Assembly (NCBI GenBank): GCA_977006965.1
Contig: OZ345375.1
Coordinates: forward strand, 1,054,001-1,118,000
Length of the DNA stretch: 64,000 bases
Direction: 5' to 3'
Source: Phymatolithon calcareum
Taxonomy: Eukaryota; Rhodophyta; Florideophyceae; Hapalidiales
The position numbers and the translations under genes are program-made. Numbering within the stretch: the first letter of the stretch is position 1; each line of letters starts with the position of its first letter. Shown piece after piece: positions 44,235-54,699 of this stretch. The notes below the pieces were generated by a model. It saw only the letters and a program-made list of their open reading frames with translations. It was not told where the DNA came from and searched no databases.

Positions 44235-45310
44235 ATCAGAGTAGGGGGAAAGACTCACAATGAATTCTGATCTACCTAGAGACGTGAGTCTCGAAGGAGC
44301 ATGGAGTGCACATATGGATCTCTGGCCAGGAGTTAGTACAGAGAGTTTACTGACGCCGTCTCGTGTGTAGCCGCGTTCACGTTGCGACCCCTGTGCACCT
44401 TCGGGTGTCTTAGAGCTGCACAGTTTCTCCATTTGAAGACTCATGACGGACGGGGTGGCAGGGGACCACATAACGTTGATATTTTTCGCATAAGTTGTAA
44501 ACCCCTACCGGAATCGTGTAGTCAAAGTTGTATAACGCGGTGTCCTGGCAAAATGCCCCAGTGGCGCCACCTGGCCTCGGGGAGGCCTTTACGTTTTCCT
44601 CTTCGCAAAACGGTGCAGCTTTTTGAATGATTATAAATTTTTGGAGTGGTTGAGTTCTCATCAAAACTGTGCTCTCAGTTCTGGTTCGTCAATGGAAGTG
44701 GTGCTGGAACACCTTCTTTCGAGATTGGACTTGGTGACGTGAGAGGTAGATCTCGTAATAACCGGTGAAGTCTTCTGGCCTGTATCGCACTGGCAAGGAG
44801 CGATCGGATCGAACTGTAGTGAGACCTGGAGGCCCCCGACGTTTACGAGGATAGGTGGGCATATAGGCACAGAACCGGCTACTTGTTGACAGTGTTGTCC
44901 GTTTAGACTGAGTGTCTCCCGTGCTAGTTAACAACACTCGCTCTCGTCACCTAGGGAATGGGACTAGGAGGGGATGCTGTGGTTGTGACGCCTCTTCGAA
45001 AATTTCACCTGCTAGGAACAACAATCGAATAACCAACAGGCTGCTATTGGGAGAGATTACCGAACTCTTCGCGGAGATGGACAAAGAGGGAGATTATATA
45101 TCGAAATTCAAACATGTGGTAGGTAAGAATCTGAAGGCTTATGAAAGCCGGTGACGTGAGTTCATACGGGGATGATTGAGTTTTTGAATTCGAAATTGGA
45201 TGCTGCGCGAAATGTACCACTGCGATGCGATACTAACGATATATGAGAGGTAATTGCTAACGTGCTTTCCGGCAGTTTACCGACGCCCATAAGTAGTGGA
45301 AGTGAATATT
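44235..45310. other. Decayed region between plus-strand frames
   Basis: Plus-strand frames at 44382-44630 and 44912-45154 may be further pieces of the element starting at 43.1 kb. The second contains a ITELFAEMDKEGDYISKF block. Reading them as one protein would need frame changes. No known domain. Confidence 0.25.
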
Positions 45311-46918
45311 ATGACAGAGAGCTGGAAGATGGGCGTAATGATGATGCTAACAATCCGCCAAATGCGGGTCAATCTAAATCCGCAACCGATACTAGAGGAG
45401 GACCATCCAACGCCGAGCGCTCTTGCGAAACCCGAACACGCAGCAAATCCAAAAACCTGGGCGGGTGTATCCAACGCGGGCCCTTCGCGAGGACACAAAG
45501 AGAAAGCGAGCTCTAAAAGAGGTCCAGCAAAGAGAGTTGAACCAACCGAAAGCGATAGCAACGATAGCGGCGATAGCGACAACAGCGAAGCGACACCGAG
45601 CGTAGCCGAGCTTGTGCAACAGATCAAGGTCCGTACTAGCATGTTAGCCGGCTGCAATGTACCACGTGGCCGAAGAACATTTCTCGAAAAAGCAAGCGGT
45701 CGTCAAATCGGCAATTCAGACTCCAGCGATGATAGCTCCTCTGACAATGACGATATTCTTGAAAAACAAAGCCGGAAAAGCGAAAGAAACGGACGAAACC
45801 ATGAGAAACAGAGGCGCAAAAAGAAACAATCTGATGAAAGCTCCTCCGATGATTCCAGCAGTTCTGATGACTCATGCGATTCAGATTACAACAAACGCAA
45901 TCGATCGTCGCGAAAGAAGCAGATAAAGCGACGAGTAAAGCGAAAAATGGGAAAGTTCTAGAAAAAGAAAGAAGGGGAGCCGTACCATTTCAGCCTACCC
46001 TTATGGCAGAGGATCACCTGCGAGAGATTTCAATACTACTTCAGCCGCACCAAAACTCTCTCCAATATCGCGCGAACTCATGACTTCAAAACCGACGGGA
46101 ACAAATATGAGAGCGAAACTATTGCAACTGCCGTGGATTTGCTCATATCCGATCTCGGTATGAGAAAGGCGAGGAAAAGCGATGACGTAGAAGTTCTACT
46201 GCGTCGACTACCGAAAGTCGAGCTGGCTGACCGTACCAGAGAGTTGGAAATTGCTGCTCACATGTTTGAGGATCGAAATGAGGAAGGTGCGGTGGTCAGC
46301 CGCGAATTATGAGACGCCCGCCGCGCAGCGCGACTCGAACGTGAGCTCATGAAGCCCCTAGGAAAGAATCCCGACATAAAGAAAGAGGGGGCTGCACGGG
46401 TTAGCAAAAATTAGTAGTACAAAAATGAAAAGATTTTAACGCGTGACCGGCGGGAGTTATTCCCCCTACCGATCAGGGGAAGTTATGGCGGGATAAGTGG
46501 AAAGAGGCCTCGCGATAGGTCAAGATTACGTAAGGAAAATGCCATACTGACTGCCAAAGCGCATTTACTAACCTGTCTCAATGCCCTCGCCATAGGGAAG
46601 GTCGCCAATTTGAATCAATCCCTAATTTTTAACGACAAAAATCTCGCCGCCAGTCAAGGTGATAGTATTTTTCTAACGTTAATGACCACAGAGGCATTGG
46701 AAGAATCTTTTGAGCGGTAATTTGCGTCAGCGTCCACGGAGAATCGCCAAACACGGCACGAAATTCAGGGAAAATTACAGCATGTGTGGTTGGTACGTCA
46801 TTCGCGACGCAAAGATGATACTGAGTTTTCAGAATCAGAACAGCGCAGCTCAATGTCGTCTCGCGACCAGACGTTAAGGAGTCTGTTCACTTTCGTTGCA
46901 TACACGTCACTCTGTTGA
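45311..46918 (+). pseudogene. Ser/Asp-rich gag-like ORF with four in-frame stops
   Basis: From the first ATG (45311) one frame runs about 535 codons to TGA 46916-46918. It is interrupted only by TAG 45959-45961, TGA 46310-46312, TAG 46412-46414 and TAA 46718-46720, without a frameshift. The N-terminal part is Ser/Asp-rich with repeated SSDDSSS-type runs and ends in a lysine/arginine-rich tract. The middle is helical and charged. Such a layout resembles structural (gag-like) or DNA-binding proteins of mobile elements, but no zinc knuckle or known domain is seen. The next frame (46895-47951) overlaps its end in the +1 register, as in gag-pol arrangements. Confidence 0.5.
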
Positions 46919-47951
46919 CATCAATGTTACGGAACTCCCTGAAGCGGGAGATGACGTAGAAGGTGGAGATTTTGAAGACGATGATCTCAAATTTCAGCCA
47001 AACTGCTCTAGCGCTGTGCTACACATCTTCCATGAACATATATAAATTGCTAAATCGCGAGTTCCGAAAACCTGTGAAGGGAATGCTATAGTTCCTTGCG
47101 TATTGGACACCTACAAAAGCTGTTTCGTGGCCCCCAACCATCTACTCACAGGTCATGCTCGAGAATGTATCAATCTTTCCGTTACATTTCTTCCAACACA
47201 GGCATCAATAGTACGATGCGAGAGGTTTATGCTAGAGATGCTGACGAAATGCAATTTGTCCAAACAAAACCGTCTTGTGGATCACGAGAAGAAGAAACTG
47301 TTTAGTTTGAATATGACTGAACTGTAGATTTGTGGCCCGCAATGCGTTTGGGCTAGTTATGGAAGATTCTTTGCCTTTGGACATGACTTCAGTCGGGCAG
47401 CGAAAGTGCAAGAAAACAGTTGAAATCGCGAGATCAGTGTCAAAAACGTAATTTCGGAACTATGGCTTAAGCCCGACCAACAGCGCGACAGTACTGGGGA
47501 CGTCAATTCTTTCACTTCGCACTCGGGAAGTCAATATTTCATGATTATTCAGTCACTTGGCGATCATAATATCGCATATGTTGAGGAGCTATCCACAATG
47601 GCGGATTGGGAGGCCTTTTCCCTCGAAGATTCTACCTGTCGACGCGACCGCCGTGCTGAACTCACGCGAGAACGAGCTTTATATCTGTTCGCGAGAAAAA
47701 CTTTTGAAAACTCTAATGGTCACAGACTGAGGGAGATTGTGCACACTACACTGCCTATGGTTGGTCTTGTGTCGACACTCGGAGAGCGACCGCTAGTGAC
47801 GACTCACCAAAATTTGAAAAGGGCAATCCGGCAGTCAAAGTAGAAATATGCTCACATCCAGGCTATGGAGAGTGCGATTGTCAGGTACTGGAAAGTCGAA
47901 TTACAATGGCGGCTCCCAGGGCAATTAAGGACGGAAATCAGGCCGTTCTAG
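46895..47951 (+). pseudogene. Second ORF of the unrecognised element, five in-frame stops
   Basis: This frame overlaps the end of the previous one, +1 to it. It reads through TAA 47043-47045, TAG 47325-47327, TGA 47421-47423, TAG 47841-47843 and reaches TAG 47949-47951, with no indel needed. It begins with an acidic block (EAGDDVEGGDFEDDD). It contains NHLLTGHARECIN near 47136-47175 and THQNLKRAIRQSK just before 47841, followed by HIQAMESAI. The last blocks are reminiscent of C-terminal parts of some eukaryotic transposase-like hypothetical proteins, but I cannot name the family from memory. Confidence 0.45.
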
Positions 47952-49124
47952 CTTGCTTTCTCATGCAGCTAGAAGGGAAGCTACAGAAAAACACAAGGAA
48001 ATCGTTAAGTCTTGCACTAGTGCCTGCATAATAATAGAGCTTTCAACACAGAAAAAATCTGTACTTTCTCAAAGATCCATGATTTACCCGTCAGCAATAA
48101 CATGGTAATTACCGAACGTAACGATATTATGGAACGAAGAAGAGTTAATTTCATCATCGGTATTCTGTCTGAACACTGATTGCTTTGTTCTCGTAAACCG
48201 ATTGACCGTGTTGCGCCTCATGACTATTACAGTTCATTCTTCAGCGTTGATCTCCAGTTCTGAACTGCTTGACACCCCAAGATCTGAAATTTCACAAGGA
48301 GACATAGTTGAGATATTGAATATTCATACATACGGAAACTCTGTATTCTCACTGCACTATTGTGTTTGAATCGAATGTTCTCAATACGACAAACGGACGT
48401 CATGGTCCTACTCTTGGGCACACCGATATGTTTTTTGGTATTCAAGACTCATATGGGAAGAAACGCTTTTATCCAGCAGTAAGGCCCTGTATTCCTATTA
48501 GTGGGGAGCAAAATGTTCATGGAGAGCCTTACCAATTTATGACAGAACATCGCGTATGTTTATCCGAGCTGGAAGTCTCTTTGCGTCGTGTCCCGAATAT
48601 TCACAGCTTTCCTAACGGCAATCGGAATAGTCCCAGGTTCACTCCACTGACTAGACGAATAGACTATCCGGCAAGATATGGATAGTCTAGGTTATGAATT
48701 CTCACCGCATGATACAGGCACATATACTGCTAGCGCATGCCCATGCGAAGCTGATGAAGTTATCAAAGAAAATATTTTCGCATCTCAATTCATTTACAAC
48801 GCGTTTCGTCAAAATGTACGAAAAAGAAATCTCTAGACGGTGCATTCAATGAGAAACTGATGGCATGGCCTTTCGAAAATAACGATGTTAAAGCACACTA
48901 TGACAGAAACGCAACATCAAGTTCAATGTCAAGTACTAGAGTTGGCCGGTCAGTTTTCCAAAACGTCGTCGGAAAGATTCATAAGCTCGGATTCGGGACC
49001 TTCAAAACGAGACTGGTTGGTAACGCAGGTCCCATTCTCCTCTTCTTCGTATTCTTCTCAGGGAATAGTGAGCCAGCCGTTTCTATACTATCACAATAAA
49101 GTCGGGTTCTCCTCATTATTCAGC
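47952..49124 (+). other. Further plus-strand coding remnants of the same element
   Basis: A frame at 48362-48685 (108 codons) and blocks at 48680-48835 and 48885-49190 look protein-like and lie in the same orientation. They are more disrupted than the frames upstream. No domain recognised. Confidence 0.3.
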
Positions 49125-50547
49125 TCAACATTTGTCCCGCCACCGTACATTGCCGTCACAAGCATGCGTCTTCCTGATTGTATCGCATAGAGCGCAAATT
49201 GAAAGGCCTCCCAGACGTAGGTGTACAATCAAAAAACTCTTCAGGGCTTTCCACGTCACGTGTCCCAAAAGGGATGTTTCAACAGCACAAAAATTGTACC
49301 CGCTAATGTTTCGCAAAAGCGCATACATACCGACTGCTTGAAAGTGGATTGCGCAAAGGGAAGGAGCTGCAGATGAGAGAACGAGGTCGAAATCGGGCAG
49401 CTTGTCGGCAGCATGCAGCAAGTCACCGATAACTTTGAGCAACCTGAACCTTTTCGTTCGCGAGATGTAAAGGGTGCAGTTAGATACAGGGTCTCCTGCA
49501 TCCGTTTTTCCATATCAGCTCAATGTGCAAGAATGAGAATTTCTGCTTACATCTTGACAAAACTCGCCATATTGTCAGCATGAACCTTTTCCACGGTTCG
49601 AGAATCGGATTCAGGACGCACGAGCTTGGCCAGGGGAATATTCCATTGATTCATCGGATATGCTGCACCACCGTTCACATTTGAAGGGGCACCTTCTGAC
49701 TCGAGAACAATCTGGTACCCCTCATCTTGTCCAAGTTCCGGCGACTGATACTGGGCTATTTTTTCGACGATGAAGAACAATTCTTGGTAGAGAAATTTTC
49801 GGGCATCTTTTCTAGCGGTTGTCAGCTTATCCATAAACTTGGTACGCATACTCAGTACAGCGTGGACGCGAGCCTTTAAAAGAAGGCAGCAATTCGCTGT
49901 CAGACCCGTCCTCTTCCGCTTCTCCTCGCGCACCGAGTCCAACATGTGCCTGCCACCACGATCACGACTGTCAGATGAGCCAGCAGAGCTCGACGCGCCA
50001 TTAGTACCAATATCCTCTCTATTCTCTTCCACAGCAACCACGGTGTTTACGGTTTTCCATGTGCCCGAAGCAGGCACATTCAGCTAAGGATTTCCCCCAA
50101 GTTTTCCAGATTCTCTCGCGATAAAATTTCTGGCTAATCAAACCTTTTTCATTACCAACAATCTTAACGCCAATGACCAGGCCCGGGCTACAGGATTTTG
50201 GAATTGAAGGTTTCCAAGACCTTTGTGACACACGAAGAAAAGCACAGAGATCCCAGATGTGGCTTGATAATTTCCATGCGGGATGACAGAGGCCGCGAGT
50301 TCGTTTCATCAACCCAGACCATAAAGGGAGTGTGATTATCAGCAAATGAAACGACAGTCATGAGGAAGAGGAATGTCAGATGCTCCGAAACTCCATGATC
50401 TGCGTTTGTAAAAATATAGACATGATGCATGTCCGACGGCGGGTCAGGCACCTTGAGCATTTTCGAAAACACGTTAACATCTCTTCCCCTTATATCTATT
50501 GCGGTTTGAAAGAGACATAAGTGTACCTTAGCGAAAACGGGCGACAA
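49125..50547 (-). pseudogene. Unrecognised minus-strand gene remnant
   Basis: Protein-like blocks run from 50547 to 49125. The first is a hydrophobic/aromatic N-terminal block. It is followed by a 176-codon frame (50077-49547) with a Ser/Arg/Asp linker, then a helical ARKFLYQELFFIVEKIAQ stretch. A further frame in another register (49513-49125) contains LLKVIGDLLHAADKLP. A gtaagc donor-like site follows the second block and a tgcag acceptor-like site precedes the third, but the phases do not join into one frame. It is either a pseudogene or an incompletely understood spliced gene. Confidence 0.35.
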
Positions 50548-51303
50548 CAGCTCAATTTCTTCCTCCAGTTTCTGATGTAGCGACCCGTGCTCTCTCCTAA
50601 TACCTTCCAGGATTTCGCCGTTTACCTAGTCCAGCAGCGCGAGAAGCTGTCCATAAGAAGAACACACTGGAGCGTCGCGTATCTTTGGCTGCAACTGCTC
50701 GCGGAAATTGTCCATACGGTGCGATGATTCCGTGCTTAAGGCGGTCACTGCGCTTGTAACATCACCAGGCGTCCTTGGCGTACGGATATCAGTGTCTGAG
50801 GACGCGAGCGGACCGGCAGAGTCACTTCGGATAGCAGGACGAAGGGCCTAGAGAGTTTTTTCGGACCTTTCTTCCGCGTGTAGGTTGAGAATCATTGACA
50901 CTCTAGCTTAAATTCCGCCCCAGTAAAGGCCTCTCAACCATATCGTTTATCAGTTATTTCTCGTGCGCTCGCACGATCAGACTTCCAGAGCCCCCGCAAG
51001 TTGGTAGTGAGTCTGGGCACGAGGTTAAATTTTCCCGGTCTACGCTGGAGTCCAGCATGGACCGAGCATACACTTCTCAAAAATGTGTACGAGAAAACGC
51101 GTACAGCATACCGCCTTTCCCGCGCGTACGTGCACAATTCTGAGTGCATTATTAGTATATCTCTTTCAGCAAGTGCTAGAAGGGTTAACATCTTTCGTCT
51201 TCTCTTTTGCTGAGAAGTACGGCTACTGAAGTGTACACACATGGCGTATAAGACACCCAGTGCACTTTCATATCTACATAATATATGATACAGATTTGGT
51301 ATT
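50548..51303. other. No gene recognised
   Basis: It may include the upstream part of the minus-strand remnant at 49.1-50.5 kb, since the minus strand stays partly open to about 50840. Frames near 50934-51338 are short and featureless. Confidence 0.3.
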
Positions 51304-51362
51304 GCTTGCGGGGGAATTCCGCCGCAAGCATAATCCATAATTGATCTCCATTAATGGAGATC
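51304..51362. repeat. Two adjacent long palindromes
   Basis: 51304-51327 is a 24-bp near-perfect palindrome centred on gaattc (one mismatch pair). 51343-51362 is a perfect 20-bp palindrome, gatctccattaatggagatc. They lie 15 bp apart in otherwise gene-free DNA. Their role is unknown. Confidence 0.7.
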
Positions 51363-51449
51363 CGTTATAGACAGAGCAGAGTAGATATACCACGGAGCTG
51401 CGCATGCTGCATTGTATGAACGTGACTTCGTGAACAGTCGTCACCGACC

Positions 51450-51735
51450 ATGGTCGGAATGTTGGATGAAGGTTTGGTTGTTAATGATTGAGTTGGTTGT
51501 GAGATGTTCCTTGGTTTATTGAGTCGGGGCTTCAGATCATGGTCTTATATAAGCCTCGGATTGAGGTATGATACGACTTTTGATGCTCATTCCACTACTA
51601 ACTGTGATTGAATCAATAAAGAAAAAGATTGAATTGCCGACTGTGATTGATTCAATCACCAAAAATGATTGATAAACCAACAGTGCAAATTCCAATCAAC
51701 TAAATGATCGAATTACTGACAATGACATGAGAAAT
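51450..51735 (+). repeat. Possible solo LTR
   Basis: The stretch begins with tgttggatgaagg. It has a tatataag TATA-like box at about 51546 followed by aataaa at about 51619, and repeats gattgattcaat-type words. The TG start, TATA box and polyadenylation signal in this order are LTR-like. No second copy or target duplication was found, so this is tentative. Confidence 0.25.
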
Positions 51736-53240
51736 CAAGAAATTGGTTGAAGTGCAACATTTTCAGTAAAGATGATAAAAAAGCATGGATTGATTCTATC
51801 ATAACATATGAGAAATGGTTAGAGACTTATGACTTATGATAATGCGTACTGCAACAAGAACTCAAAGCAGTCACTTTTCCAACACGGAAAACATAGGGTC
51901 GCACTCGATATCGAATTTTGACGCACGGCATGCATCCATATCACTCTCCATCGCATACAGTTTCTTTCCTCAAGCTGCCCATCCGTTCCAATGGTGCGAG
52001 CGCGCCATAATCCATACCTGAATGGAACATGATGCCAGAAAAGAGAACCGCTCATTTCTTGTTTCAATCAATTGGCGGTAGCACTCCGTGCATGCACTCT
52101 TCCATCGTCTTTGTAGCCCCCGTTCCGGCACTGACACGCTCGCATTTCTCAAAGTTGCACATGATATCATGGTTCATGCGCTTCACCCAGTGGCTTTGCA
52201 ACCTCTATTTTCCTCCAATCATTCGGACAAAAAAAGTGGGACTGAGATCGGAAGCTGTATCTTCGACATCGGTGCGGACTCTCTTTTAAAATCGTAAATG
52301 TGCTCTCTCGCTTTGCTTTTCCTTCTCTGGGATGATTTTCATCATTGAATTCTGCGGCTTACACATTTTCCTCTCTATGGTTATCAGGATGAATATGTAA
52401 AAATTAGTGCATCGTGCTATCTCTCTTTTTCTCTGTGGGCACATTGTAATTTCTAGGCATTATCTTTCGATTAATAATTTCCGTCTCTCACTTTTCATTA
52501 CCCTCCGCAACATATCTTTTTATAGGATTCATGTAAACGCAAGCTCGAAATATAACACCAGGTTTCGACAAGCGGCGAGAAGAACAGATCACAATAGAAG
52601 TAGAACTGTTTTATGCTAGAACCTAATCCTTGAATCAATCGGTCTGGGCTTTCGTTGTTCATCACCAGACTGCTTTTGTGCTTTGACATTAATCTAGAGC
52701 ACTATATTTATTGTTTACTGCCGCTATATATCTGTAAAGAAATTCCACATCGACGTGTGTCTGTGGTGATTCTCCTCCTCCGAAGGAACCGCGTGAAGTG
52801 TACTGGCATGTCGCTGGCACCGTAGTGATGCTCTTTTCGAATGCAATGAAGCTGGCTACGTGCACCCTTCCTGTTAGTCCTGCTATTTATTCTGCGTCCA
52901 TCTTATCGTCCTCCTACTTAGCGCTGTTGCAAACGTTCCTACAGACAGATTGAACATGTCATGATTGTATTGGTAGCTATCAAATGTCCCAATGCACATA
53001 CAGATCAGAAACCTACGATTACATACTGTATAATATGGAAACGCGAGCGACGAGTGAATATCGAAAATGATAGCAAGGACGTACATAAGGTTCAAGCTAA
53101 ATTGAGCATTTCACACATGCTGATTTCTACGTTTCAATCATATGAACATTGGACACATGAAAAGTCGTTTATGGCACTGGTGCACTCCCCCAGTGTAGGT
53201 AAACTAGACACAACTATAGTCGAATGTAATCTTCCTTTTC
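51736..53240. other. No recognised gene
   Basis: AT-rich, with short frames on both strands and no domains. The open frame from 52961 merges into the gag fragment of the chromovirus after about 53263. A 5' LTR of that element was looked for and not found. Confidence 0.35.
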
Positions 53241-53262
53241 CGCTTCGATTCAAGGCGATCTC

Positions 53263-54560
53263 CCAACGTTCGATAGTTCAAGGTATGAATTTAAGGTCCA
53301 CTCATGGTTGTATCAGATCAAGCAGTACATCACGCTGGTTCAAGTTGGAAATAACGCCATTAAACTCGATGACTCGCCGGAAATATCCTTCGCATCCACC
53401 TTCTCACTGGAAACGGTGCAAACTGATGGTACTTGCTTGTCAGTACAAACCAGATTCCGACGACTTGGGAAACGTTCGAAAGCGCTTGGAAAAGAAAATT
53501 TATTCCTTTTAACAGTGTTTAAAGGTCAAGGGATAAATTGCGCAAGCTATATCAGCGCACATCCGTTTCTGAGTACCTCTGCGAAATCAGACACATTGTT
53601 CTTGTTGGAAATGTATCTGCTTTGCGACCAAGTCACAGAACACTTCATTAGAATGTTGTGATCTCGGTACACGTTTACACGTGTCATCAAGTTTGACAAA
53701 ATGTTTAGAACTGCTGAGAAAAAAAGATTTGGTAAGACACGTGTCAAAATATGATTGGATTATGATAATCATACTCCCTGACTCAGTGTCAAAAATGATG
53801 AAGTCTGGTATATTACATGTGTCATACGATTTGATAGTGTTATGATAGATTTGTTTACGGTTAATGGGTCTCCGTCGTCAACTAAGGGCCCATAATTAGA
53901 TCTAGCATGTTAGAGCTACTTTAGATCTGATTTTGAGTTCTATATACCCCGGTTCCGAGACCCGGTTTGACTAAAATCCAAGGATCAATTCTCAACCAAC
54001 TCAACCTACCTTCTCAACAATCCTTCCCAGAACCTCCAACAACAGTTCTCAAGATCCCAGACGTTAGTGTAGGAGAAATAGTCGACAGATTCTGTCAAGG
54101 ACTCAAGCCCCACGTTCGACTGGAAGTTCTGAAATCAGGAGCTATGACCATGGATGGAATAGCAAGGATCGCGTTGAACGTTGACAGTGCTTTGTTGAAC
54201 GCTGGAATGATTCCGTCTCAAGTAAGGTCGGATCCCTTCGCTGGTCCCTGTTATAACGGACCGGCGCCAATGGAAATTGGTTACGTGGAGTGCCGTGATC
54301 ATCAACTCAGAGGCGATGCAAGGCGTACAGACCACCGGAAGTGTAATGCATGTTATACGTGCCATAAACAGGGATATCTCTCCTGGAGACATAAGCAGAG
54401 GGAAGGCAACATTGACCAAAGTTTGGGAAATCGAGGGAAGACGGTCCGATTCTGTAATATGGATATCGAAAAGAGCTCGAGTGGCGCTGGAAAGCAGATT
54501 GAGCGCACTCAACTGAATCATATTTCGAGTGGCCAAGATTCTCTGGTGGCAGAATTCTAG
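53263..54560 (+). pseudogene. Chromovirus gag (capsid and zinc knuckle), interrupted
   Basis: The capsid N-terminal part starts with PTFDSS and HSWLYQIKQYI, followed, after a frameshift near 53420, by the TTWETFESAWKRKF block of Retrotrans_gag proteins. There is a TAA before RSRDKLRKLYQ. About 53661-53966 is non-gag sequence. Gag resumes with EIVDRFCQGLKPHVR and LEVLKSGAMTMDGIARIAL. The nucleocapsid motif reads CYTCHKQGYLSWR, so the His and last Cys of the CCHC knuckle are replaced. It cannot encode a working gag. Confidence 0.75.
53661..53966. other. Non-gag insert inside gag with three related motifs
   Basis: This AT-rich block separates two gag parts that are contiguous in related elements. 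It contains three versions of an acacgtgtcat...ttga motif (about 53678, 53738 and 53814). It is probably a small insertion. Clear terminal repeats or target duplications were not found. Confidence 0.4.
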
Positions 54561-54699
54561 CAGCTTCGCAAAGAAACTCAGGACGTAAGGCTGGATATGA
54601 AGAAAGCCCTTTGTTCTGCGTCGGTGACTACTGCTGTTCGTGATCATGACGATTGCACTCTCACTGATGAAATTCCAGTGAAGGACTTGATAATACTCG

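Noticed and set aside
14945-47951. Stop-codon reassignment or programmed readthrough in the ORFs with in-frame stops
   Set aside because: All three stop codons occur as internal stops and all three also terminate intact genes (H3 TAG, membrane genes TGA and TAA, LINE ORF2 TAG), so lesions are the simpler reading.
49440-49560. A short spliceosomal intron in the minus-strand remnant
   Set aside because: Donor gtaagc and acceptor tgcag are present, but the phases do not join the protein-like frames.
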